A DNA stretch of 64,000 nucleotides from a virus: IMG/VR virus record IMGVR_UViG_3300029319_008466, positions 18,991-82,990 of that record; one strand, given 5' to 3'. Both the position numbers and the translations under genes were made by a program. Shown one piece after another: positions 44,523-52,965 of the stretch. A model generated the notes under the pieces. The model ran no database searches, was not told the origin of the DNA, and was given only the letters and a program-made list of their open reading frames with translations. Within the stretch, counting starts at the first letter, position 1. Every line of letters begins with the position of its first letter.

Positions 44523-45623
44523 ATGGCTACAACATTTAAGACATTAACCGCAAACGACATTACAAATACAAGAACTTTGCTTCACGAGGCCATTCCCTTG
44601 ACCGGAACAATCTCTTCTGGTACTTATAATGCGGAGGGATCTGATGAAAACATTAAAACGTTTTCTCATGGAATGTTTGAGTCCGTATTTGACTATCCTT
44701 ATTTAAGCTCCTCTGCTAATCATATTTACGATATTAGTTACGGAATTTCAACTGGTTCCGTTTTTTCTGCGTCTACAACAATCCAAGGCGCAAAGAAGGT
44801 AAATATTTATAATCAAATGGCATCTGTGCTTGTTGGACATGATTCTGTCGGCAAAATCCAACGATTTGATCAAGATGGTGATTTAGCCGGTGGCGGCTTC
44901 AAGATCAATGACGCTGTGTTTTTCAATTTCTCAAGACTTTTAGTAAAAGATGAGATTAAAAAAGGCAGCTTCTCTCTGCAATTTTTAACAGGTGCAACTC
45001 CACTTCCTCTTGCACGCACACACCCTGTAACAATCAGTGATTATCAGGCTTCAAGTAGCTATCTTGTTAACTCACCCGCAGGTGAATATGGACTGCTTTA
45101 TACATCATCTTCACCAGATAATACATTTCCTGTTGGTTTAGTATATTATCAAGCAGGCGTAGCAGTACTCACGGGCGCTTGTTTTTCTGCATCCTCCAAT
45201 GCAGGGAATGACTCCAAAGACGGAGGTGGGCTACCCCTTCAACACACTGTAATACGCATGGGCCCCGGATATGATAGCTCAAGCTATCAAGGGCTGGCTA
45301 CTGGTTCAACTATTGAAACTATGGCAGATTCAGTTCGAAATAGAATTGTCAATGTTTCTTTCAATAATACTGTTGAATTGAATTCTACTATATATTTCTG
45401 CCGAGCCAATCATGACGAATTTAATTATAGCTCAAACCCAACTTATCTTACCGCAAGCCAGATACGTGTAAAGAATACTACAACAGATAATCCAGTTGCA
45501 TATATTACAACAGTTGGACTATATTCTTCTGATAATGAGTTAATGGCGGTTGCTAAATTAAGTGAGCCACTTAAGAAAGATCCGAGCACCGAATTAACTC
45601 TTCGTGTTAGGCTAGATTATTAA
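44523..45623 (+). CDS. tail structural protein, paralog of the gene at 45644
   Basis: 366 aa, beta-rich. Shared with the next protein: a central KGSFSLQF strand (KGSVDLKF in the paralog), a HDEFNYSSNPTYL segment (KGEYNHSNNPTFR in the paralog), and the end YITTVGLYSSDNELMAVAKL versus YISSIGIYDENRNLIGIAKV, both closing with PLKK/PVKK and a strand ending RLDY/KLDI. These are clear signs of gene duplication. Virion role inferred from the neighbourhood. Confidence 0.68.
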   Translation: MATTFKTLTANDITNTRTLLHEAIPLTGTISSGTYNAEGSDENIKTFSHGMFESVFDYPYLSSSANHIYDISYGISTGSVFSASTTIQGAKKVNIYNQMASVLVGHDSVGKIQRFDQDGDLAGGGFKINDAVFFNFSRLLVKDEIKKGSFSLQFLTGATPLPLARTHPVTISDYQASSSYLVNSPAGEYGLLYTSSSPDNTFPVGLVYYQAGVAVLTGACFSASSNAGNDSKDGGGLPLQHTVIRMGPGYDSSSYQGLATGSTIETMADSVRNRIVNVSFNNTVELNSTIYFCRANHDEFNYSSNPTYLTASQIRVKNTTTDNPVAYITTVGLYSSDNELMAVAKLSEPLKKDPSTELTLRVRLDY

Positions 45624-45631
45624 GATAAAAG

Positions 45632-45638
45632 CTATTTA
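45632..45638 (+). promoter_or_regulatory. CTAWTTA motif five bases before an ATG without Shine-Dalgarno
   Basis: CTATTTA followed by GTATA and then ATG at 45644. Upstream AAGATAAAAG closely resembles the flank of the 23509 site. Confidence 0.5.
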
Positions 45639-45643
45639 GTATA

Positions 45644-46843
45644 ATGGCTTATAAAAAATTCAAAAACAATGATATATTTTATAATACTCTGGAAATGCAT
45701 CCAAAGTATGATTTTGTCATATATGACAGTAAAATTTATCTAAACAATCGCGGCGCAGTGTCTGGCGTACTTGTATCAAATGCCGGGGATGTTCCAACAG
45801 GTCATGTAAGCTTATACGAGTTGAATGTTGATAGGGCATCTGGAAATAAAATATACCCTTTTGTTAGTAAAGATGGAACACTCACTAATTTTAAAACAAT
45901 ATCTACTTCAAGTTTTAAATCTGATTATGCTTACGGAGACTCAATTACTGGATCATATCCAATGTCTTCTAGTATAGTGCGGGAGTTTTTTGCTTTTACT
46001 CCAACTTCTCGCACTGGGTCTGTTAGTCATTTATCAACACTAAAAAACACTTTAAATTTTTACAAGCCAATGAGCAACCATTATGCATTCGATGGACCTC
46101 TTGGCGATAAGGGCAAACAAAATGTCAATCTTATAAGTATTCCATCAATTATTTTTGGCTCCAAACTTAAAAAAGGTTCGGTAGATTTAAAATTTTATGT
46201 AAGCGGTACTGTAGTGGGGCAGCTTCAAGACTTAAATCGAGATGGCGAGTTAATCCAAGTGGGACCACCAGGAAGCACAGAGTCGGGGAGTGTAGCTGGA
46301 GTTGTGTTATATAATGAAGGGTTTATATTATTAACAGGAAGTTGGGAAATGAATACCGGACCTTATGCTGGTCCTTTTGCTGGTGAAAAATACACAGGCG
46401 GGAATGTCTTGGCTCCTAAATGGATTTATTTCGGAGCAGGGGCAAACGATGGAATTGCAACACCAAATGTAATTTCTTCTAGTTTTGGATTATCTTTTAA
46501 AAGCACGACAAAAACTCAAACTATTACAATGTTGGCACATGCGCTCAAAGGCGAATATAATCATTCAAATAATCCAACCTTTAGGATATCGGGTTCCAAT
46601 CCACATCGCCTTACCCCTTTTACAAGCAGCGTGGCCTATAAAGAACCAAAAAACCTTTTTATAAAAAACATTGTTTCTTCGTCTTACCCAGACCCAACAG
46701 CGAGCTTTCAAAAGACAACATATATTTCTTCAATTGGAATTTACGACGAAAACAGAAATTTAATTGGTATTGCAAAGGTGGCAACACCAGTTAAAAAAAC
46801 AGAGAATAGAGAATTTACATTCAAACTCAAACTTGATATATAA
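45644..46843 (+). CDS. tail structural protein, paralog of the gene at 44523
   Basis: 399 aa. Matches the preceding protein along its central and C-terminal parts (see that entry), with a longer N-terminal part. Ser/Gly-rich loops and a beta-rich layout suggest a trimeric fibre or tail sleeve. No enzymatic motif. Stop overlaps the following RuvC-like start by one base (TAATG), so late tail genes read directly into DNA-processing genes. Confidence 0.68.
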   Translation: MAYKKFKNNDIFYNTLEMHPKYDFVIYDSKIYLNNRGAVSGVLVSNAGDVPTGHVSLYELNVDRASGNKIYPFVSKDGTLTNFKTISTSSFKSDYAYGDSITGSYPMSSSIVREFFAFTPTSRTGSVSHLSTLKNTLNFYKPMSNHYAFDGPLGDKGKQNVNLISIPSIIFGSKLKKGSVDLKFYVSGTVVGQLQDLNRDGELIQVGPPGSTESGSVAGVVLYNEGFILLTGSWEMNTGPYAGPFAGEKYTGGNVLAPKWIYFGAGANDGIATPNVISSSFGLSFKSTTKTQTITMLAHALKGEYNHSNNPTFRISGSNPHRLTPFTSSVAYKEPKNLFIKNIVSSSYPDPTASFQKTTYISSIGIYDENRNLIGIAKVATPVKKTENREFTFKLKLDI

Positions 46844-47373
46844 TGAAAATACTGGGACTTGACATAAGTTCCTCTAAGATCGGCATTGCACTTCTCAATG
46901 GAGAAGAAATTATTATTAGCGAAGTGCTGAAGTTTAAGCCAAAAACATCCTTAGAGGAGCGTGCTGAAATATTTGAACGTCGAATGCGACAAATAAACAA
47001 ACAACACGTTGTTTACGATGTGTTTGTGGAACAACCTGCTATGATGTTTAAAGGCGGCAAAACCACTGCATTTACTATGGCAACATTACAAAGATTCAAT
47101 GGAATGTGTTGCTATATTGTAAATATTGTTTTTGAAATGGAGGCGGAACTTATCAACCCCAACTCTGCTCGATCAACTCTTGGTATAAAAACTCCAAGAG
47201 GTATACCCCCAAGGGCAAAGAAAAATTTTATTATCGAAAGAATGTCCGAAAGATTCGGAGATAACTTTACATATAATATGACTCGCCAAGGAAATCCACA
47301 ACCAGGAACTGACGACAGAGCCGATGCACTCGTTGTTGCCTTAGCAGGACCATTAATAGTTGACAGCAAATAA
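46843..47373 (+). CDS. RuvC-like Holliday junction resolvase
   Basis: 176 aa, RuvC-like RNase H fold. Asp7 in GLDISSSKIG opens the first strand, Glu63 lies in VFVEQPAM, and the C-terminal DDRADALVVALAG supplies the last acidic pair. Length equals bacterial RuvC (~173 aa). In phages these enzymes resolve branched DNA before packaging; T4 uses the unrelated gp49. Overlapping the paralogous tail gene by one base, it begins the recombination/replication trio with primase and SbcDC. Confidence 0.82.
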   Translation: MKILGLDISSSKIGIALLNGEEIIISEVLKFKPKTSLEERAEIFERRMRQINKQHVVYDVFVEQPAMMFKGGKTTAFTMATLQRFNGMCCYIVNIVFEMEAELINPNSARSTLGIKTPRGIPPRAKKNFIIERMSERFGDNFTYNMTRQGNPQPGTDDRADALVVALAGPLIVDSK

Positions 47374-47388
47374 GCTTCGTGTTATAAT
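47360..47388 (+). promoter_or_regulatory. exact sigma70 consensus promoter before the primase
   Basis: TTGACA at 47360-47365, 17-base spacer, TATAAT at 47383-47388, plus an extended TG two bases upstream (TGTTATAAT). All elements match consensus. The ATG of the primase is only six bases beyond TATAAT, so the expected start of transcription falls on or at the ATG: a probable leaderless early/middle mRNA. Confidence 0.75.
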
Positions 47389-47394
47389 ATATCT

Positions 47395-48330
47395 ATGCAG
47401 AAAAAGTTTAAGATTATATCCGCGATTCTCGGAGATAGCTACCGCTCAAATGATGAATATCTTTTTGCGTGTCCGTATTGTAAACATCATAAAAAAAAGC
47501 TTTCAGTAAATATTGAAAAAAATGTCTATAAGTGTTGGATATGTGAAACTCTTGGAAGAGATTTACGTCGCCTTGTTCGTCGCTTTGGAGACTTTAGTCA
47601 GCTACAAGAGTGGGATAAATTAACAAACCGCATTAATATTAATGAATTTGATGATTTGTTTATGGATACAGGAAAAGAGCCAGACACCCCAGTTTATCTC
47701 GGCATGCCTCATGGTTTTTCTTCATTAAATAACGAATGTTCACTATCTGCCACTCCTGCTTTGAACTATCTTAAGAAACGTGATATAATAGAAGAAGATA
47801 TCTTGTACTGGAAGATGGGGTATTGTATTGATGGCAGGTATGCCAAACGTATTATTATTCCATCTTTTGATAAGAACGGGGATTTAAATTATTTTGTGGC
47901 AAGAAGTTTTTCTTCTGATTCTCGCAAATACCTTAATCCTCCCTGCTCAAAAGATGTCATATTTAACGAACTTTATCTTGAGTGGGATACAGATTTGGTT
48001 ATAACCGAGGGTGTGTTTGATGCAATTGTCGCAGGCCCAAATGCTGTGCCACTACTCGGCTCAACATTGCGTCCTAACTCAAAGTTGTTTATGAAAATTG
48101 TTCAAAATGACACACCAGTTTTTCTTGCACTGGATCCAGATGCGGAAAAGAAAGAACAAAGAATTATAAAACTTTTTTTGACATATGGTCTGGAAGTATA
48201 TAAAGTAGATATAAGCGGATATGAAGACGTATCCGAGATGGGCAGAGAAGAGTTTATTAGAAGAAAGGAAAACGCTATTGCTGTTATGGAAGGTGATTAT
48301 CTTTTAGAACAAGCAATTGCTAATATTTAA
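47395..48330 (+). CDS. DnaG-type DNA primase, T4 gp61-like
   Basis: 311 aa. An N-terminal zinc-binding site is formed by Cys26-x2-Cys29 and Cys47-x2-Cys50 (CPYC and CWIC). The TOPRIM catalytic core has VITEGVFDAIVAG (~residue 202) with the metal-binding Glu and ALDPDAEKK (~247) with the DxD. Length is close to T4 gp61 (342 aa). Primases lay down primers for lagging-strand synthesis. No Shine-Dalgarno precedes the ATG, consistent with the promoter lying six bases upstream. Confidence 0.88.
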   Translation: MQKKFKIISAILGDSYRSNDEYLFACPYCKHHKKKLSVNIEKNVYKCWICETLGRDLRRLVRRFGDFSQLQEWDKLTNRININEFDDLFMDTGKEPDTPVYLGMPHGFSSLNNECSLSATPALNYLKKRDIIEEDILYWKMGYCIDGRYAKRIIIPSFDKNGDLNYFVARSFSSDSRKYLNPPCSKDVIFNELYLEWDTDLVITEGVFDAIVAGPNAVPLLGSTLRPNSKLFMKIVQNDTPVFLALDPDAEKKEQRIIKLFLTYGLEVYKVDISGYEDVSEMGREEFIRRKENAIAVMEGDYLLEQAIANI

Positions 48331-48339
48331 TGGGGTTAC

Positions 48340-51300
48340 ATGTATAAAATTGCACATATTGCGGACACGCATATTAAAAATCTGAAGTATCATTACGAGT
48401 ATCGTATTATCTTCAAGGAACTATACGAAAAGTTAGACAAAGAAGCTCCTGACTTTATCGTCCATTGTGGTGATCTTGCACACACAAAGACACAGCTATC
48501 ACCAGAATATTTTGAACTTGCAACAGAGTTTATAAAGAATGTGGCGGACATCGCGCCATTAGTAATCATTCCAGGCAATCATGATGGCAACTTAAAAAAC
48601 AGCAACCGTCAGGATGCTATTACGCCCATTATTCAAGCCCTGGAGCATCCGAACATTTTCTTTTTCAAGAACTCGGGAGAATTCCATGCCACGCCCGAGC
48701 TTTGTTTCAACATTCTTTCAGTATTTGACGAGGACAACTGGATTGACCCAACCGATACTAGTAAAATTAATATTGCCCTATATCACGGATCTATCTCAAA
48801 TTGTAAAACCGATATTGGTTGGGTGATGGAACACGGTGAGCACGAACTTTCTATCTTTAAGAAGTTTGATTATGGTATGCTCGGTGATATCCACAAAGCG
48901 CAAGCTCTTGATTTTCAAGGTCGTGTGCGCTATTGCGGCTCCACGGTTCAGCAAAACCATGGCGAAACAAATGATAAGGGTTTTGGCATCTGGGAAATTC
49001 AAGATAAGAGAAAGTTCACTTATCGACATGTCGAGCTTATCAATCCCAAGCCCTTTATAACCATCGAGCTTACCCCCAAGGGCAAGATGCCTAAAGGTAT
49101 CGATGTCCCTGAAGGGTCGCGAATTCGCCTTGTGTCTAACAACAATCTGCCTTTAGACAAAATGAAACGCGCTGTTGATGTTGCAAGGCACAGATTTAAA
49201 CCAGAAAATATTACATTCCTTAATCGCGCCCTGGGTAAAAGATCTGACTTTGCTCTTTCGAATGATGACTTTATGAAAGAAAATCTTCGTGACATTTCAG
49301 TTCAAAAAAGATTAATTCGAGAGTTCTTGAAAGAGTATGAAGTTGAGGAAGAAGTTTTAAATCGAATCTTGGATCTTAACGTTAAATATAATACCGTTAT
49401 CGAAGAAAGTGAGGAAGTTGCTCGAAATATTAACTGGGAACTAAATTCTTTTGAGTTTGATAATTTGTTTAATTATGGCGAGAGTAACAGTATTAATTTT
49501 GAAAAACTCACAGGTATTGTCGGCATATTCGGAAAAAACTATTCAGGCAAGTCCAGCATCATTGATGCTGCCCTATATACGCTGTTCAACTCCACCTCGA
49601 AAAATGAACGTAAAAATCTTAACGTAATTAATCAAAACAAAGACAGAGGCTCTGGGCGGCTCAATATTTCTATTGGTGATCGACAGTTTCTTGTCGAAAG
49701 GGAGAGTGAAAAATATATCAAAAAACTAAAAGGGGATGAGACAGTTGAGGCGAAAACAGATGTCAATTTTACAGAATTCGATGCCATTATGGACGAGGCT
49801 GTAAGTCACAATGGGTTGTCAAGAAATGATACCGACAAGAACATTCGTAAAATGTTTGGAACACTTGATGATTTCTTGTTAACCTCAATGGCGTCTCAAT
49901 TGGATTCTCTCACATTTATCAAAGAAGGATCCACGAAACGTAAAGAGATTCTTGCCAAATTTCTTGATCTTGAAATCTTTGACAAAAAATATAAAATGGC
50001 CAAGGAAGACGCATCTGATCTACGCGGAGCATTAAAGAGGTTAGAGGGTAGAGAATTTGACGAAGACATCGAAGCGGCAAAAGAAGAGATAGAACAGAGT
50101 GAATTCAGCATTGAGGAACACAAACAAAGATGTAAACAATATCAACAACAAATGGAAGATACAAGAACATTGCTGACGGAGGTAGAAAATAAGATAACCT
50201 CTATTCCTATAGATGTAATTGATATCGAGGCAGCAAGAAATACTCTAAAAGGCAAGAAAAATAATGTTCACACGTTATTAAAAAGAAATGAAGAACTTAC
50301 TAATAAAAATAATGAAAATAATCAAATTTCCATAAAACTGGCAAGTTTCTTAAAAGAGTACAATGTTGATAGCCTATATGATAAAAAGCAAGAAGTTGAC
50401 AATAAAACAAGTGAATACGAGGAGCTACTTGCTGTTTTAAAAATTAAAAATAAAGATGTTGACACTTACAAGAAAAAAGTTAAATTGTTGGAAAATCATG
50501 AGTACGATCCTGATTGTAAATTCTGTTGCGAAAATAAGTTCGTTAAAGAAGCACACAAAGCAAAACAGAAGTTACCCGACATGCTTTCTGAAATTACAGA
50601 TCTTCGTAAACAAAGTGTGGATCTGTTAGAGCAGATTGATGAGCTTGATGTTGATAAGTTGGCTGATTATATTGAAAAGTATGATAAGCTGGTTGAGCGC
50701 AAAAAAGAAGTGGCTCAACAGATATCTGTTTCTGATTTGGAAATACAGAATAACGTATCAAAGCTTGAAATTTTTAAACATGAGATAGACAATGTAGCAA
50801 AGCAAATATCACTATATGAAGACAATAGAGAGTCAATTGAAAACCTTGAGCAACTTGTTGTAAAAAGGAATGAATATGCCACACTCCTTGCCCGAACCGA
50901 AGAACGCTGCAATGAATGCAAACAACAATTAAACGATCTATACATTAGTCATGGATCGTATGAGCAGAAATTGCAAAACTTAATCGAACAAAAGAAGGAA
51001 CTTTCAGAATTACGAGAAGAGTATTCCGCCTATGACTTGTTTATGCGATGCATGCATACCAGTGGCATTTCTTATGATATTATAAAAAAGAAGCTACCAG
51101 CAGTTAATCAGGAAATCGCAAAAGTCTTGGCCAATATAGTAAATTTTGAAGCGTTTTTTGAAGACGAAGGCAGAAAACTAAATGTGTATATTAAACACCC
51201 CAGCCATGAACCGCGACCAATTGAGATGGGATCTGGTGCTGAAAAAACAATTGCCTCGATGGCTATACGACTCGCACTTCTTCACGTAAGTAATTTGCCA

Positions 51301-51501
51301 ACACCGAACGTCTTTATTATGGACGAGCCAGGCACCGCACTCGATGCTGAAAACATGGAAGGATTCGTTCGTATTTTGGACATGGTTAAAAATTATTATA
51401 AAACTGTTGTATTAATATCACACGTTGATGCCTTGAAAGACTGTGTGGATCATGTTATTAATGTTGAAAAGGAAAATGGTTATGCAAAAGTCAATGTTTG
51501 A
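48340..51501 (+). CDS. single-chain SbcD-SbcC (Mre11-Rad50; gp47-gp46) fusion
   Basis: 1053 aa. The N-terminal ~340 residues are a metallophosphoesterase: ADTH (~8-11), CGDLAH (~44-49), GNHD (~79-82), YHGS (~147) and GDIHK (~182). Residues ~380-1053 are an SMC/Rad50-type ATPase: Walker A GKNYSGKSS (~399-407), long coiled coils on both sides of a zinc hook Cys726-x-x-Cys729, signature MGSGAEKTIASMA (~964) and Walker B VFIMDEPGTALD (~990). T4 and most bacteria encode these as two proteins. The complex processes DNA ends in recombination. No frameshift separates the halves. Confidence 0.9.
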   Translation: MYKIAHIADTHIKNLKYHYEYRIIFKELYEKLDKEAPDFIVHCGDLAHTKTQLSPEYFELATEFIKNVADIAPLVIIPGNHDGNLKNSNRQDAITPIIQALEHPNIFFFKNSGEFHATPELCFNILSVFDEDNWIDPTDTSKINIALYHGSISNCKTDIGWVMEHGEHELSIFKKFDYGMLGDIHKAQALDFQGRVRYCGSTVQQNHGETNDKGFGIWEIQDKRKFTYRHVELINPKPFITIELTPKGKMPKGIDVPEGSRIRLVSNNNLPLDKMKRAVDVARHRFKPENITFLNRALGKRSDFALSNDDFMKENLRDISVQKRLIREFLKEYEVEEEVLNRILDLNVKYNTVIEESEEVARNINWELNSFEFDNLFNYGESNSINFEKLTGIVGIFGKNYSGKSSIIDAALYTLFNSTSKNERKNLNVINQNKDRGSGRLNISIGDRQFLVERESEKYIKKLKGDETVEAKTDVNFTEFDAIMDEAVSHNGLSRNDTDKNIRKMFGTLDDFLLTSMASQLDSLTFIKEGSTKRKEILAKFLDLEIFDKKYKMAKEDASDLRGALKRLEGREFDEDIEAAKEEIEQSEFSIEEHKQRCKQYQQQMEDTRTLLTEVENKITSIPIDVIDIEAARNTLKGKKNNVHTLLKRNEELTNKNNENNQISIKLASFLKEYNVDSLYDKKQEVDNKTSEYEELLAVLKIKNKDVDTYKKKVKLLENHEYDPDCKFCCENKFVKEAHKAKQKLPDMLSEITDLRKQSVDLLEQIDELDVDKLADYIEKYDKLVERKKEVAQQISVSDLEIQNNVSKLEIFKHEIDNVAKQISLYEDNRESIENLEQLVVKRNEYATLLARTEERCNECKQQLNDLYISHGSYEQKLQNLIEQKKELSELREEYSAYDLFMRCMHTSGISYDIIKKKLPAVNQEIAKVLANIVNFEAFFEDEGRKLNVYIKHPSHEPRPIEMGSGAEKTIASMAIRLALLHVSNLPTPNVFIMDEPGTALDAENMEGFVRILDMVKNYYKTVVLISHVDALKDCVDHVINVEKENGYAKVNV

Positions 51502-51503
51502 AA

Positions 51504-51510
51504 CTATTTA
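51504..51510 (+). promoter_or_regulatory. CTAWTTA motif before the lysis-like block
   Basis: CTATTTA lies three bases after the SbcDC stop and 26 bases before the ATG at 51537. The predicted start of transcription (~51516) falls inside the left arm of the hairpin described next. Confidence 0.5.
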
Positions 51511-51513
51511 TCT

Positions 51514-51534
51514 TATAGCCAAAGGAGGGCTATA
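51514..51534 (+). promoter_or_regulatory. perfect 7-bp leader hairpin with Shine-Dalgarno in its loop
   Basis: TATAGCC (51514-51520) pairs with GGCTATA (51528-51534). The seven-base loop is AAAGGAG, which with the next G forms a strong Shine-Dalgarno for the ATG at 51537. The right arm ends two bases before that ATG, where the 30S ribosome must bind. Such a hairpin would probably lower translation from read-through messages. Confidence 0.6.
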
Positions 51535-51536
51535 TT

Positions 51537-51725
51537 ATGAGTAGACATGCAATTTTAGACAAGATAATGGCAAAAGCCATCTCACGAAAATTATTTACCT
51601 TTTTAACAGCAACGGGATTGATGTTGTGGAGTGACCTATCATCAGACACCTGGGGCATGATCGCTATGGTTTATATTGGCACACAAGGCGCTATTGACGC
51701 TATGAAGGAATACAGGCACGGATAA
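51537..51725 (+). CDS. small two-helix membrane protein, candidate holin
   Basis: 62 aa. Two hydrophobic segments, about residues 18-32 (KLFTFLTATGLMLWS) and 38-54 (TWGMIAMVYIGTQGAI), with basic N-terminal and C-terminal ends (RHAILDKIMAK; EYRHG). This is the pattern of a class II-type holin. The next two genes look like a spanin-type pair, supporting lysis. Shares a base with the next ATG. Strong AAGGAGG ribosome-binding site, enclosed in a hairpin. Confidence 0.6.
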   Translation: MSRHAILDKIMAKAISRKLFTFLTATGLMLWSDLSSDTWGMIAMVYIGTQGAIDAMKEYRHG

Positions 51726-52129
51726 TGACTTGGTTAACATTTGTTTTATATTCTAAAAAGATTTGGGTTTGGTGTAAGCACCACTGGAAGATTCTTGCAA
51801 TTGCCCTATGGACTCTTGTTGTATTTCTAGTCGCTCGAAAAAATGTAAGAGCATATAAAAAGGTCTTAGATACTACAATCCAGAACTACAAGAAAGAGGT
51901 TGATGTTTTGGAAAACTCTCACAGACAAGAAATTGAAAAGAGAAATAAAGCGATTAAAAAACATAACGATGATATCAAAAAACTTGAAGAAAAGTACGCT
52001 GGCGATAAACATCAACTTGATGTTCAAAAGCGCTCTCGATATCTCGAACTAGTAAAAATGTACGATGTTGACCCAGAGAATATTAATAAAATTTTACAGG
52101 AAGAATTTGGATTTAAATATGAAGAATAA
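51725..52129 (+). CDS. inner-membrane coiled-coil protein, candidate i-spanin
   Basis: 134 aa. One membrane segment (residues ~21-38, WKILAIALWTLVVFLVAR) followed by about 70 residues of charged coiled coil (VDVLENSHRQEIEKRNKAI; IKKLEEKYAGDK), then an acidic C-terminal tail. This is the layout of i-spanins (inner-membrane anchor plus periplasmic coiled coil). The start overlaps the candidate holin stop by one base (ATG at 51725), and the end overlaps the next gene by 11 bases. Confidence 0.6.
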   Translation: MTWLTFVLYSKKIWVWCKHHWKILAIALWTLVVFLVARKNVRAYKKVLDTTIQNYKKEVDVLENSHRQEIEKRNKAIKKHNDDIKKLEEKYAGDKHQLDVQKRSRYLELVKMYDVDPENINKILQEEFGFKYEE

Positions 52130-52574
52130 AATTATTGCCAATATGTTAGCTTTTGGGCTAGTGTTTCCTGCCCCTATTTTTGCACAGGACATTGAAGAGG
52201 CAAAATATACACATCTTGATGCCGGGGAAACAGCGCCATTTGCAGGTATATTGTTTAATCCCGCAGCCCTTGCGGAGCTTTTGTCAGAAAAAACATTTTC
52301 TGATGAGGAGTGTGATTTAGAAGTTGAATATCAAGTGTCAAGGGCAAGGACCGAAATGCAATTAAAACTTGACTCTCTACAAATAAGTTACGATGCGTTA
52401 GAAGAAAAGCATCAACTTTTGATGGATATCAAAAATAGCGAGATAGATACTTATAGAGAGATGGCTCTTGACCAGCCAAATAAAAACAATCAATGGTGGT
52501 TAGCAGGAGGAGTGGTTGTTGGTATAGGGTTGTCCCTTGGAACGTTTTATGCCGTAACAGAAATCAATGAGTAA
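52119..52574 (+). CDS. exported protein with C-terminal membrane segment
   Basis: About 151 aa. N-terminal signal peptide (KNKIIANMLAFGLVFPAPIFA, cleavage near Ala22-Gln23), an APFAGILFNPAALAELL motif I have seen in other phage proteins, a coiled-coil middle (~65-115), and a C-terminal hydrophobic span (WWLAGGVVVGIGLSLGTFYAV). No lipobox Cys, so not an ordinary o-spanin or unimolecular spanin. It could still span the periplasm as a lysis helper (inference). ATG 52119 is preferred to a longer in-frame start at 52065 because it supplies the signal peptide. Confidence 0.6.
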   Translation: MKNKIIANMLAFGLVFPAPIFAQDIEEAKYTHLDAGETAPFAGILFNPAALAELLSEKTFSDEECDLEVEYQVSRARTEMQLKLDSLQISYDALEEKHQLLMDIKNSEIDTYREMALDQPNKNNQWWLAGGVVVGIGLSLGTFYAVTEINE

Positions 52575-52965
52575 ACCAAAAAAAGATCCAAATTATGCGC
52601 TAAGAGTTGAAAAAGCGATTGCTGATAAGTACGGAGCAGAAACCGTACAGCATCCGGCAAAGAATTGGAACTCGGATAAGGAACAAGAATACGCGGAACA
52701 ACTTAAGCTTTTGACTCAAAAGCTTGATAAAATGTCTGAAAAGATTGAAAAAGTAGAAGTTCAGGGAGTTTTGATATCAAAAAAACTACTTAATAAAGAT
52801 AGCAATAGGGTTTGTCACATATGCACTGTTTATTCGTTTGATGCGAGAGATGATGTATACATGAATAAATACGAATGCTGTTTCAAGTGTTATATTCAAT
52901 GGGTTGATGGGAGAGAAGAACGTTGGGCAACCGGATGGAGACCCAACAAAGGAGAAAATAAATAA
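52567..52965 (+). CDS. small zinc-binding-type phage protein
   Basis: 132 aa. Coiled-coil N-terminal half (residues ~35-70, LKLLTQKLDKMSEKIEKVE), then a treble-clef-like C-terminal half with CHIC and CCFKC pairs separated by about 20 residues and a Trp-rich end (GREERWATGWRP). This arrangement is commonly seen next to terminase genes, function unproven. Overlaps the previous gene by 8 bases and shares one base with the next. Confidence 0.65.
   Translation: MSKPKKDPNYALRVEKAIADKYGAETVQHPAKNWNSDKEQEYAEQLKLLTQKLDKMSEKIEKVEVQGVLISKKLLNKDSNRVCHICTVYSFDARDDVYMNKYECCFKCYIQWVDGREERWATGWRPNKGENK

Noticed and set aside
52065-52118. Upstream in-frame start for the exported protein at 52119
   Set aside because: It would place 18 charged residues ahead of the signal peptide and destroy export.
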